DNA from: Phorcus lineatus
Taxonomy: Eukaryota; Mollusca; Gastropoda; Trochida; Trochidae
Direction: 5' to 3'
Length of the DNA: 64,000 bases
Assembly: GCA_921293015.1 (NCBI GenBank)
Contig: OV121081.1
Coordinates: 72,557,022 to 72,621,021, forward strand
Part shown: positions 10,606 through 21,835 of the stretch, piece after piece
Position numbering within the stretch: the stretch's first letter is position 1
How the letters are laid out: every line of letters begins with the position of its first letter
Notes under the pieces: model-generated
What the model saw: only the letters and a program-made list of their open reading frames with translations
The model's database searches: none
What the model was told of the DNA's origin: nothing
Made by a program: the position numbers and the translations under genes

Positions 10606-10940
10606 ACATCCTGCTAAATCAGCGTATATGAACCCGCTCTCGCTCCTTCCTAATACCCCTGATCTCTTTCAAGTCAAACCCTCGTATCGCTAGCTATCTT
10701 ACCAGCCAATGAGACGACTCGCATTCAGCGACAGCGACACAACCCGGATGGAAAATCCGTTGAGTTTAAGATAGTAACTTCACGCTCCTTCATAACGGCA
10801 TTTCATTTGCTGGAATAATAACAGGTGAACTAAGCCACGAATATCAAGCCGATCCAGCCATACGAGACATTTAGCACGAAAGAGATTAGGGTATTAGGAA
10901 GGAGCGAGAGCGGATTCAGATACGCTGACTTAGCAGGATG
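10606..10940 (+). mobile_element. MITE family 1, full copy with about 65-bp terminal inverted repeats
   Basis: The left end begins CATCCTGCTAAATCAGCGTA and the right end closes TACGCTGACTTAGCAGGATG. The inverted repeats stay similar for about 65 bases, through CCGCTCTCGCTCCTTCCTAA and GATCTCTTTC. The interior has CGTATCGCTAGCTATC, CCAATGAGACGACTCGCATT, ACACAACCCGGATGGAAAAT and AATAATAACAGGTGAACTAA. The flanks TGTTGGTT / TGTTTTTT (6 of 8 identical) are compatible with an 8-bp target duplication, which would suit a hAT- or P-type element. No open frame. Confidence 0.85.
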
Positions 10941-13529
10941 TGTTTTTTAAAGATAAATCTATAACCATGTTTTAAAAAACCCCGTAATAGATGAAATGAA
11001 ATCACAATGATTTGTATGTTTTCAAAGTGATTACACGATGATTTGTACAATATATAATCATCTAAAATACATAGTCATGTCTGACCCGAATCTCTAAACG
11101 TTGCCTTTTGGCCTCAAATCTGTTAGACAAATTGTGAAAGAGGTTTTTTTGACAGATTCATTACTTTAAGAGTTTGACGTAAATGAAAAAATCAAGTAAT
11201 ATCAAGCCTGTTCTCTAAAGGCTTTGAATCACTCACATTACATCATATCACCTGATTAAGGGTTTTAGTTTCATAAATTCAATTGATTGTTGTAATGTGA
11301 TACTTGTTTAACACATCTATTCGAAAGCAATTCACGCTCTTATCAAATAAGATGTTCTAAACCATCTCAAAACTAGAACAGTTTTAACCAATATAGTATT
11401 CATTTCAAAGGTAATTTCTTCAACTTGGAGATGGTGAAAATATATTCTCGCATTAGGTAAGAGTTCATACATAAAGCATAGAATGTTAATATAGATTGAT
11501 AATTTTCCACTATAATTATTTCTTAAATAGGCCAAATGTATTGTTTAGTTTAGTTTTTTGATAGTGGTGTTCCTGACCAACAAAATTAAAAAATTGAATA
11601 GAAACGGATATTTTCATTTCGTTTTCAGAATTTTGAATATAGCTTACAAACACTTCCCTTCAGAAAAGCTTTGGCATGGTATGAAATTGTCGCAAATATG
11701 TCACTTTGTGATAAGTCGTGCTTATAGCTGTAATATAACCGGAAATTCGTAAGAATCTGAGTCCATAACATCGACAGATAAGTCTAATAGAGCAAAGTCA
11801 ATGTCTAAGCCACTTTTCAAGTAAAAAAAAAAACGATTAGAAGGTACCATTAACTTAGAGTACACAAATAAGAAAAAGTAAATGATAATATCTGTCGAAG
11901 GCTCTTGGTATTCCCTGAAGGGCACATGTTGAACACCGTTGTTTGCTCATCGTCATTTAAAAGGTCCAAAGGCATTGAAGTAGTCACAGCCTTAAATGTC
12001 ATTGGGAAAGGTATCAAATTGTATTAAACCTTTCTGACACTTCTAAGAGGACCTCTCGCGTGATCTATAAGGTATTCATCAACAAGGCTCGACGACTTGT
12101 ATATGAAAGGTTGTTTAGAAAGCGATTTTGTCCATTTAGACCCATCGATGGCATTCTAATAAGCTTCAGAATCGGCAGCATACCGACCGCAGCTTAATAG
12201 AGGTCAAAGTTACCTTATCCCCACTGGAGAAGTTATCCAAAATAACAACTTGTTTATGATAAAATATCCTGACTTGACTACTCCAACTGACACTCTACTG
12301 AACCGAGCAGCACTAAAATAATTATTGGTAAAGGATCAGTCAGTGGTTCCTGATACAATATAACAAATATTCATATTAGGTATATCTAACTCAAACAAAA
12401 CGGACAGTGGTACCTGCAAGTTCAATGCGGAGTATACATTATGACTAAATATTGGATTTTTTCACGAATCGACGACTCCCAATGCACTCTTCAACTTAAT
12501 CCATGTATGACTTCATGGAAACTAGAAACTGTCATTAGTGTTCATTTTATGATTTATACCATCTTTTACTTAAAAGCAATGTAATTTTCGATGCTCATTC
12601 ATCGGATATGGAACACAACATTCAGACACGCATGAAATGGATTCGCCAAATGTGTCGCAATGTGATTGACTTCAATAACCACGCACTGGATATGCTTAGA
12701 TCATTCTACCGATGTTATCTTATGCACGTGCGCTCTACGCTCTACCCGTAAAAGGAAGAGCATAGGTTTCTCACTGACAAATTTCACTCCGTAGCCAAGT
12801 GGATAAAGCACACAAAAAGATAGATAGAAAATAATCCACTGTTAACGATAAGAGTGACATCATCACCATGTATTAATGACTTCTAATGACTTAACTTCTC
12901 ATTCAGGTTAGACATGTAACTGGTTCATTATATAATGTTTCAAATTCTCAATTATGATGATAGGTTCGCTGTAGAAATAACCATTTACACCATGAACAAT
13001 TAGGTAAAATTGGTCTTATAGAAAGTCGATAATTTTAAAGATTAAAAACCAAATCGCTACTAGGGAGTGGACGTCCAATTTTTGGGTTGTCTGCTGCCCC
13101 ATCCGTATCAATGAGCCATCTGACTGCTCTGGTACTTGTGATTTAAGAAGGGTTGAAGATTCTAGCTGCTATAGTCATCGTATTATTTATGTAATATTAA
13201 TAATGAAAAAGGTCGAATAAGACAATTCGTTGTCTTTTTGTACCCAAATGCGATACGCGCAGCGAGATTAGGATGCTCTGCAATATCTTTTTTCTTAAAT
13301 CAATTTTCATAAAATTAATTGACTCAAATGACAATGCCTACACGATGGACAGTGGACCGTCATTTTAATCATTGTTGCAGCATAACGTTCAGACCACCAT
13401 TTATCATATTTTAAAAATTATTTATTTTACGTCTTAGACTTTCATATAGGATTTTCTTCTGCCCAGGAGTGTAAGCATTCAAGCATTTACTAAAAACACG
13501 TGTATCGATTTAACATTTCTTTCTCAACA
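10941..13529. other. No gene or repeat recognised
   Basis: About 2.6 kb of AT-rich DNA. Frames at 11332-11535, 11558-11752 and 11722-11925 overlap and resemble nothing. No homologous block was found in the rest of the window by eye. Confidence 0.4.
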
Positions 13530-13644
13530 CTGCGTATGCCACCTGTGGCATGAAACGCAGACGAACAAAAATTATCTCAGTTTGTTCAATTTCAACTTCT
13601 TTCAGATCCTTCTAAATTTTACTGTGTAAGAATTCTCTTTGTGA

Positions 13645-13775
13645 AATAACAAAGTCAATTTTTTGTTTTACATGTCGCTTAAAAAAGTTCTTGTTGACAG
13701 AATGCTGTCAAATTGCTTGAGCAATTGAATTAGACTATTTAATTGGCACCAGCTGCATAAGTGCATCAATTAGCT
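13645..13775 (+). pseudogene. 'LNLI-HQVP' family fragment, copy 2 (broken)
   Basis: One frame gives SIFCFTCRLKKF, matching the TFCLSGLLK start of copy 1. A stop and a frame change follow, and HQLHKCIN then TAG appears in another frame at the position of HQVPKCIN in copy 1. It is followed by TATTTGTGCAG, an acceptor-like tract also seen after copy 1. Clearly decayed. Confidence 0.35.
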
Positions 13776-15415
13776 GATAAAAGCTGTGTTCTTATGTATT
13801 TGTGCAGGTGGTTATAAGGTCCTTACACAATCATTTCCTGATAAATATATTATTATGTGAACACACATCGACATCAACATCATTTGTTAAGATTGCTCTT
13901 ATTACTGACTTTTGGGAAATTGCAAACTATTATATTCTTTGATGATAAAAAAAAAATCAGATTCGATCATGTGAAAAACATGATATTGCTATTAGTAAAT
14001 ATATTTAGTAGTGCTCTTTAAAGGAGTTGGTTAAAGAGTTCTATTCCCGAACTCTCTTTTTCCCAACTTGAAGTTTGAGGAAAACTATGTTTAGTTGTTT
14101 AAAAACGATACCATTTCAATTTGATATCCTAGAAGGAAGTTATCAATGCATTTTAGATAGCAACTTCGGTGGATGATAGATGATAAACTTGCTTTAACTC
14201 TATATATGAGAGGCGAATTTAAATTTCTCTCCTGCACAATATCGGAACTCAAGATGGGGCACATTAATTTTAACTGATATGTGATATTTGCTGATAAAAA
14301 GTCTTTATTTCAGTATTGGAGGCAACAAGATTTGTCTTGATGTTTTAGTTCAATAATATGTAATGTATAGTAATATATGAATGCTAAGTCCATTGCTAAA
14401 TTATTGATTCAAATTATGAAAATGTATCTTTTTAAAATTTAGATTAGGGCTTACTGAATCCAATGACAGCTGTAACGAATATTATAACTTCAATCAATCT
14501 TCACAAACAGTTCCATTACTGTGGGGAGGTCATGGCATCAATGAAGAATCAAGTATTTCCAAGCCTGTTCTTTACCTCTAAATATCTTTGACTTTGCATT
14601 ATTACATCCAATAATTTGAAAGAGGATCATGCATCAAAAGTGAAAAATGATCAAATAGGGGTGAAATAAATCTGGGTCTCATGCAGCTTTCGCAAATATA
14701 ATTTTGATTAGGGAATTTGATATTGCAGATGGCTAAGTACTTCTTAGCAAACTTAAAAGTGTATGAATAAATAATCATTATAAATATTAATGGACTCCCA
14801 TATGAAAGTATGGATTTGTAAAAAAGGGTTCTTGCCTTTACCTTCATAGACAGTCAAACGACAGTCTCATACACATTCATCCAAAAACTTAGGTAATACA
14901 TTTCTTTCCATTCCGTTTGTGATGAAATATCTTACCGATTCAAACTATTCAAGTTACATGAACCCTTGCGTTGAATTGAACACCTCGGTCTTAGGCGGTA
15001 ACTATTTTACACACTAGCTAATCACTACATCAATCCGCATACGAAATTAAATGTACATGTACTTAGATGATGCAAAAATATACGTCTTTCTGTTTCCGAA
15101 TATAGTGTAGAATTGCAACGTTGACTCTTATCTCGCCGAATCGGAGAAACAATGTCTATTTCAGGTAGCTGTCATAGGCATGGACTTCTCGAGCTGCACG
15201 TGCATCCCGCTGAAATATACAAGCTACCGTTATAAACTGAATGGTCATTGTCAATATGAACCTAAATGCATAGTTTAATATGTTTATATACAATTTGTAA
15301 AAAAGATGAATTAAATTATCAATATATTCAGTATTACTCAACATATTATTCTTCAGCCAATATTTGAAACTTGTCCAATTGGAAATGAAAAATATCCTGT
15401 GAATCAACTGATTTT

Positions 15416-15481
15416 TGTGATCTAGTGATCAGCTCACTAGCCCTGAAGCCAACAAGTCATAGGTTCGATCCTATGTTCCCA
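15416..15481 (+). repeat. tRNA-derived SINE head (A-box-like and B-box elements)
   Basis: GATCTAGTGATCAG resembles a degenerate A box. About 35 bases on, CATAGGTTCGATCCTATG forms a T-arm-like stem with a perfect B box. There is no matching acceptor stem, so it is not a functional tRNA gene. The rest of the element is short and undefined. Confidence 0.4.
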
Positions 15482-15770
15482 TTGTTACGTTTGTAATTGG
15501 CGTTGTTGAAACATTTTACTGTTTATAAGTGTCTTAGCTTTGATTTGAAAACAAAGTTTTCAATTCACATTCATTTCAAATGTAAAAAATTATCGTATCA
15601 GGTGTTCATGTCTCTTGTCCTAAGCACGTGAATGCCATAGACAATATGAGCATGATAAATAAACACCCGAATAAGACAAAGCAGTTAGTGTGTCATTTCA
15701 ATTATGATAAACCGATCTGACAAACACAGTTTCACATGGTAACATCGATGCAGTTTAAAATATATGATAG

Positions 15771-15780
15771 TATATAAAAG
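15771..15780 (+). promoter_or_regulatory. Candidate TATA box, conserved in units A and B
   Basis: TATATAAAAG is identical at 33999-34008 in unit B, within a conserved context (TCGATGCAGTT upstream, AAAGTGAAA downstream). A MITE begins only about 10 bases downstream here, so in unit A any start site at the usual distance would fall inside the MITE. Strand and function are inferred. Confidence 0.35.
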
Positions 15781-15789
15781 TGAAATTAT

Positions 15790-16068
15790 CATCCTGCTAA
15801 ATCAGGGTTTATGAATCCGCTCTCGCTCCTTCATAATACCCTGATCTCTTTCAAGCTATAACCCTCGTATCGCTAGCTATCTAACCAGCCAATGAGACGA
15901 CTCGCATTCAGCGACAGCGGCACAACCCGGATGGAAAATGCGTTGAGTTTAAGTTAGTAGCTTCACGTTCCTTCATTTCATTTGCTGAAATAATAACAGG
16001 TGAACTAAACCATAAGAGGACTCGCATTCAACAACAGTGGCACAACCCGGGTGGAAAATTCATTTGAG
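15790..16068 (+). mobile_element. MITE family 1, truncated and rearranged copy
   Basis: It starts at CATCCTGCTAAATCAGGG and matches the 10606 copy through ATAATAACAGGTGAACTAA (about 16010). Instead of the right inverted repeat it jumps back to a second partial piece of the interior (GAGGACTCGCATTCA, GGCACAACCCGG, TGGAAAATTCATTTGAG). The right end is missing. The jump looks like a template switch or a tandem insertion followed by deletion. Confidence 0.75.
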
Positions 16069-16343
16069 ACCAAACAAAGACTGAACAACAATATGGACCT
16101 GTACATTTTGTATGAATTTTGACCAAGAAAAGGTTGTGGATATTGTAACGATAGTTTTCTATCGAATAGACACAGTTGAACGTTTATCAATAACTTTATT
16201 TCTTTAAATGTTTCCGACTAAATAATACATTATGCGAAATATGTTTCTTCCGAGGGTAAATCATCTCATCATTCTAACAGATTATCCTTTAGAGACAAAA
16301 ATGTTACTTATCAAAAGAAAACAGTGTTTTGCCATTTTAGTGT

Positions 16344-16375
16344 GAACCCCTTTTAATCATTTGTTATAGGGAAAC
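16344..16375 (+). repeat. Recurring motif (CTTTTAATCATTTG), unit A copy
   Basis: CATTTTAGTGTGAACCCC then TTTTAATCATTTG, matching 34141-34170 (unit B), 34681-34709 (inverted), 9934-9960 and 1371-1398. It lies between the TATA candidate and the exon-like fragment at 16540. Role unknown. Confidence 0.4.
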
Positions 16376-16539
16376 GGGTTAACCAAAGTTTGTACATTCG
16401 TGTAAGATATCCTTGTATTAAATTTTAAAAAATGTCTTGCAGAAGCTCATGTTTGTTTTCCTATGTTAAGATCCCTTGCTATAGTGCCTTTAAAATACTT
16501 TTCCACTATATTGATTCTTTAAAGGAAAACTAGATTAAA

Positions 16540-16790
16540 TGTTTCCCAAGGTTAGCTCATTTGGGACATTAAAGAAATCTGACAAGTGACCGTTTAAATT
16601 TAATTGCTTGCTTTGATAAGCACCAGGTGCCATTATGTATTGAAACTTTGTTCTTTTAAAATCGATGCGAATTTTAAAAAAATTGTTATGCATGATATGT
16701 TGTTTAGCTCACTAATGAGCTTTCCTTAACTTGGATTGAAACACTTAAAGATGTTAAGCTGTCACAACTTCCATTTCATCATTGAAGACA
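16540..16790 (+). pseudogene. 'LNLI-HQVP' family fragment, copy 3 (unit A counterpart of the 34.3-kb copy)
   Basis: DNA homologous to the reverse complement of 34500-34245. In one frame LTSDRLNLIACFDKHQVPLC is followed by a stop. Further on, MLFSSLMSFP, stop, LGLKHLKMLSCHNFHFIIED reads in another frame. The unit B copy carries the same blocks in one uninterrupted frame. Thus the ancestral exon coded for a roughly 85-residue stretch, and this copy has been broken by at least one frameshift and two stops. It is preceded at about 16430-16442 by a pyrimidine-poor but acceptor-like ATGTCTTGCAG. Product unknown. Confidence 0.45.
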
Positions 16791-17939
16791 GATTTTCATA
16801 ATTCATATTTGCACATGAGAAGACTTTGTGTTCGTTTGTTGTATTTTAATTTATCTTGAAAACAAAAAGTCAAGATGAACATATGTAACTTCAAGGTTGT
16901 GAATATTTTAGTTTTAAAAAACATCATACACAAGATCTTAGAATTAAAGAAAAAGTTTGCTACCTACTTTTGAGATGTAAAATAATAATTCGTTGTTCAA
17001 ATAAGGGCATCTAGATTTTCTTAAAAGTAAACATTTTACTTCGTGTTTAAGTAGAGTGATAACTTAGTTTGTAAATAATGTGTTCCAGTGTGAAAGAATT
17101 GTTAATTCACAATTTACCATGCATATATTTCGTATGGAACCGTATTGGTTCCACGTTGAAAAGAAATTACCTTAAAATTCTTCCTACGGAAAACTTAGTT
17201 TTATCTACATAGGTGATAGTATCTCCTATGTAGGACTCAGTATCTCATATGAAAGGCTTACAATCTCAAGGAAAATAATCCTGACCTCGCCCTCGGTAAA
17301 TATTGAGTTTCTCTTGTCCAATATAATGTCCTCGGTCAGTGTTGTTTTCTATTGGGCTATCACACAGATATTCACCGAATTCGCCAATATATAATTGTTT
17401 TATGTAACATTTTAACTAATCATCTAGAATACTTTAAAAAAAAAATCACACTCTTATATAAAGACAACAAAGGAATAAAAGATATAGGATAAACAAGACA
17501 CTATGAATCTCATTAGAAGGATTTCGTAGAATTCATATCTTTGCTGACATAATAAGAATAGCGAATAGAGAATTCTTTTGCTGAGATCATTTGACTAAAT
17601 AAACAAATCTTTAACAATAAGAATAAGATAGCAGAATAACGTATATACGAAAAGAAATGGTAAAGGATCTTTAGAATAATTTAACTTCTGAAAGAATGTA
17701 TTTGTAAAGCATGCGAGCTTCCTTTTAAGGTTTAATGCCATGGTAGGCCTTACTGTATTAAGCTAAATTACAAACATAAAAAATGCTAAAAAATTGCTAG
17801 GCACAACTCAGGCTTCATAAATGATTATTAAATGAAAGTCAGTATTATAAAAGTGTGTCGGGAATCCTCAAAGAGTACGCAATAAAGTTGAAAAAAGTTC
17901 GATCATCCTGATTAACTGTTAGAGGTTATGAATATAACA

Positions 17940-18095
17940 CTTTAACTTGGACAAGATGTGTTTGACAAAGGAATAGATTGAGAACTCTTACTCATCTTGC
18001 TTCTTACACTCAACCTTGCGATCATCTGCCGTGCAACTGTTTTTGGATACCTTTACAAGCCGGATTCATCTATCTCCTATCAAGACCCACTGACT
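17940..18095 (+). repeat. Segment shared with 57.5-57.67 kb
   Basis: TTGCGATCATCTGC, TGTTTTTGGA and GCCGGATTCATC align with TTTGCGATCATTCTGC, ACTTTTGGA and ACCGGATTCATC at 57590-57665. The 57.5-kb copy has a good TATA box just upstream; here the corresponding AT run is GAATATAACAC. It is probably a 5' leader or promoter-proximal region of the duplicated unit. Confidence 0.35.
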
Positions 18096-18640
18096 GTTTT
18101 CTACATTCATCAACTGTGTGATTCATAAGGACTGGTGAATATATTTAGTTAGCTAATTAGTGTGACTCATTTGATATAGCTTGTAATAGCTTGATATTGT
18201 AACCTTAAACATTTTGTTTATTATTTGATTGATTAAATTGTAATTAATATACAATTGTCTTGTTATATTTTGCTGGTTTGACTGGGGACTTTTTTCTATT
18301 CCAAATTCATTCTTAACAGCAGTTAGCATGTGATGTGAACACAAGTGTGATATCTGTGAAAAAAATCATTTATACCAAGCTGATCATGCATCAAAGCTCC
18401 TGATCTTGAACCATTTGCAAATGTTTTCATAAGTATCACCCATCAGAGAGGAGTAAATATAAAATTAAAAAACAAAGTGATTGAGTTTGAGAAGGTTCCT
18501 CTGACAACGAAAATAATACCACGCTCAACATTAATTCATTTTTCACTGTAATTGTTTTTGAAAAAACAAACCCTTTCAGAGTATTGTCTCAGTTTGCTGA
18601 AATCTAATTAAGAAGCCATTTATGATGAGACAATTTTCAT

Positions 18641-18687
18641 TTTTTCTCTTTCTAACAGTTGTGTTAGCTGCTAAGCAACATCCATAA
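18641..18687 (+). other. Splice-acceptor-like tract and short terminal-exon candidate, unit A
   Basis: A pyrimidine tract ending TTTCTCTTTCTAACAG is followed by codons for VLAAKQHP and TAA (18661-18687). In unit B the equivalent is TTCTTTCTGACAG followed by codons for VLATTRHS and TAA (36732-36758). The acceptor, frame, length and stop position are conserved while several codons differ. I infer the last coding exon of the duplicated gene. Upstream exons are not securely identified. Confidence 0.35.
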
Positions 18688-18811
18688 TTAAAGACAATTT
18701 AATTAAAAGTACTGTTTCCAATTTTATTTTTCTGAGCAATAAGAAAAAGTTAAATAATTGCAACACTTCAGGATTGTACATTGTACAATAGCTAGAATGC
18801 ATGTGTAACTA

Positions 18812-19215
18812 CGAGGGGAAGTCAATAAGTTCATAGAAGGGAGTATTGATTCACCCCTGTAATCAGGGAAAGCTCTAAAACTCAACATCGTGCGCTTATC
18901 AAGTTTCTCAAGAAACAAGGGTTGAATATAACTGAAATACAAAAACGTATGGCCAATGTGTATTGGAAAGAAGCCCCTCAATACTCTACCGTTGCAAAAT
19001 GGTCAACCGGTCTCGCAGCTCCTTGGACAATGACCCATGCTAAGGTAGCCCTTTTGAAACCATTACAGATGATATGGTTGCAGGGCTTAATCATGTCCGA
19101 TTGTAGAATACGGACGAGATATCTTCAGAGTAGATTTCTCATTTGCTCATGTCCAAAGTGTATGCAAGATGGGTGCCGCGAAACTTAAATGCTCACGATG
19201 GACACCAGAGAGTTT
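18812..19215 (+). pseudogene. Mariner transposon relic, 5' part only
   Basis: It starts after a TA with CGAGGGGAAGTCAATAAGTT, which is like the ends of mariner elements. From about 18883 the frame reads HRALIKFLKKQGLNITEIQ and APQYSTVAKW, the first helix-turn-helix of a mariner transposase. Next comes LIMSDCRIRTR and, after a frameshift near 19140, ARWVPRNLNAHDGHQRV, a block that precedes the catalytic domain in this family. The DDD catalytic region and right end are missing. Unit B has an uninterrupted sequence at 36889-36890 with a TA at the equivalent position, so the insertion came after the A/B split. Inactive. The frames at 18724-18981 (minus) and 18922-19445 are explained by it and by the exon-like piece that follows. 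Confidence 0.7.
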
Positions 19216-19230
19216 ATATTTTATATTATG

Positions 19231-19410
19231 TTTTAATTGCAGAGGACCTTAGTTACATTGAAGACATTGCGTTCAGCCAATTACAAACCTCGTGGATAGA
19301 AACATATTTTTGGGACAGATTTCTAAACCTTTTTTTACATAGAAAATTGAATGGGAAGAGATTCTTCAATATTTTCAAAAGATTTATCATTCACACATCC
19401 ACAACTAACG
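19231..19410 (+). pseudogene. Exon-like segment 'EDLSYIEDIAF', unit A
   Basis: An acceptor-like TTTTAATTGCAG (19231-19242) opens onto a frame reading EDLSYIEDIAFSQLQTSW, IETYFWDRFLNL and RKLNGKRFFNIF. Unit B at 37021-37145 reads EYLNYI, stop, VISFRELQASW, stop, YFFFDIFLNF and KSNGK in the same register. The residues ExLxYI, F-x-x-LQ-x-SW and the FLN and NGK blocks are shared. The A copy is open to 19445. The B copy has at least three stops. This fits an exon that was coding before duplication. The protein is not recognised. Confidence 0.4.
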
Positions 19411-21402
19411 CAACATTGAAAATTATACCAACCATTGCACATTGATTATACATAGGTAGCATAAAGTTGACTTTAATTATCAATAAACCTTTGCAATTCA
19501 TCAAATGTGTTTTGAATTGAAATTGGTAGAGTGGTTTCTATTTGAAAAAAATAATTATTAATTCAGATGTTTTCCTATTTTTAATGGACTTAAATAAAAC
19601 TTAAACAAAGGCTAAACGTAGAAGATATAATTATAATTCTTCGTTGAAAAAACAAAACAAAGAAACATAAACGTGTGTGTGAACAGTGTCCATGTTAAGG
19701 AATATACATGTTAGTTATTCAAAATATATCTAAATGTATGCACGATGAAATAAACCAATCAAAAATAAGGATTTTTAAATGTCATGGTAGAATACATGTT
19801 CAACATCGAATAAAATGTCTCGCGTCAACACTTATTTCGTTTGAATAAAATGTAAAGCATCGTTGTATTGCGTCATGGTAAATTCTTATTACACTCAGAC
19901 AATAATGAACTTTATATGAAGATAAGCATCAATAAGACAGGGAATCATTGTCACAAACGTTGTCAAAGTAAGGCTTTGCCTTATCGGTGTCGACCAAGTT
20001 ATAACACAGCATTAGAAGGCCATTTTGGATCTCTTTTGTGACATAGGGATAAATTGTGTGCTATTTGTTTTTACTCACATAGTTATATCAATAACTCTCT
20101 CGGGCATCCTAGTCCTTAAGCTGGTTAGAAGTGTATTGATTTTACTAAGCATCACTGATATACTGCATATTTGTATTATGTATAACCCCCTCTTTGGAAT
20201 CAATCATTGTCTCTGGATTGTGCATAATTTGTTATTCCTAATATTCCATTTGTAACTACAATTGTTAATTATTACTTGAAAACATTTTAAGGCATGAGAA
20301 TGTTGTGATAAAATTATCTACACCAAAAGATTGTAAAAATGTTTTTACAAATGATTTGCAATCAATTCAGTATAAAGCAACGTTTTTCACTGTTCTTTTC
20401 TTTTGCATAACGAAAGCGATAGTTTATAATGGTTAATGGAGGGTTTCTTTAAAATCTTAATTCAGGTACTTTGATCGTTACTGACAACTTGAAATCAAAG
20501 AAATTGTGTAATATTTGTACAATTTAAACTACAGCAAGAAATGACTCTGACATGAATAATCAGACGTCAGAAATCATGTGTTTATATTAAGTTACGTCAA
20601 TAATAAGGGTTGTAAAAGACAATATTTTCTTATTTTTCTCACGAAAATGCTTCCAAAGTTTTAATCAGCGCCATGAGTTTACACATGGCAACATGCAGAA
20701 ATCAATGATTGTGAAATTAGTTATGCTGTAATAGTTTTCAATTGCAAATACAAAAACTGCCAAGTCCCGAGCCCCTTGAAACAGAGACTAAAAGCAAGGG
20801 ATATATTTCTATGTCTTCAATCAATTCTCTCATTTGGACATCCAGCTTGATGTTTTAAATCCATTTCTCTAATGCAGAGGAATTTCTAATCAAATATTGT
20901 CTTTCCATGTTCCTCATTAAGTGAATTAGGTCTTTATGTCTTTTTATGTATAAAATATGAAAATAAAGAAAAAAACACTTGTAACTTGTGACTTGTGCTA
21001 AAATAGCTTTCGTCTGTCTGTGCGTCCATCTATTTATCAATATTTTAAATTTTCTGGACCAGAACTCATTAATCATTAGGCCTAGGTAATCGAAACCTCG
21101 CATATTTACTGTGTCTTTTGGAATGTTTCACTTTAAAGATTAAAATGTGTGACTGTTTGCCTCGATTGATACCTATACAAAAGATAAGATCCAGATCAAT
21201 GAATTTCATATGTGGAATAATCGTCTTATGAGGTTGGGTTTAGTTATCAACCTCTTTGCGTGTGGCCATCTGCATAGAAATATTAGTTAATTATTGTTTC
21301 ATGAGTCGAACTAAAAACTGCTAGCTCAATCAAACATGCCAAGTTGAAATATCTACCGTTTGAAGATATAACGTTTAGTTCCTGTATTTTCTATGCAAGA
21401 GC

Positions 21403-21501
21403 TTTAAAACATCCAGCCATGCAAAAAAAGTTTGTTGTGAGAAAATCATAATGTGTACATATGCCTAAAATGACTTTATCATCTTTATTCAATCTTTCCA
21501 T
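21403..21501 (+). repeat. 99-bp segment X, first copy
   Basis: Runs from TTTAAAACATCCAGCC to AATCTTTCCAT. It is repeated with two mismatches at 21737-21835. In unit B it occurs once (40010-40100). Confidence 0.9.
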
Positions 21502-21502
21502 T

Positions 21503-21740
21503 TTACTTTTTGATAGATTCATCATCCAATATCTTAAATATGTATCATCCTAGTGAAATAATCAAAATCTAATGCTTAACCATGAAAGAGATGTCAAAGT
21601 TCGAACTAAAAATGTGTAGCATGTCATCTGAACATTTACCAGTCTCATATTCGCCGTCTAAATTTTCTTGAAACGCGAAATTATAAAAAAGAAAAAAGCA
21701 GTTACTTGTGTCACTGATTATCAATCAGTTTAATTATTTA
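21503..21740 (+). repeat. 238-bp segment Y, inserted duplicate
   Basis: Nearly identical to 23427-23665 (a few substitutions and one A-run indel). It lies between the two copies of segment X. Unit B shows Y only at the position equivalent to 23427 (about 41430-41680), so 23427 is the original location and 21503 is the copy. Confidence 0.9.
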
Positions 21741-21835
21741 AAACATCAAGCCTTGCAAAAAAAGTTTGTTGTGAGAAAATCATAATGTGTACATATGCCT
21801 AAAATGACTTTATCATCTTTATTCAATCTTTCCAT
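21737..21835 (+). repeat. 99-bp segment X, second copy
   Basis: Same as 21403-21501 except near CAAGCCTTGC. It continues into ATACACATGTTACTG, which is the sequence expected from unit B. Confidence 0.9.

Noticed and set aside
10941-13529. Possible gene in the long unannotated stretch
   Set aside because: All frames are short, overlapping and without family resemblance. No splice or promoter pattern could be defended.
15416-15481. Possible tRNA gene
   Set aside because: T-arm is good but there is no acceptor stem and the D-arm is weak. Kept as a SINE head only.
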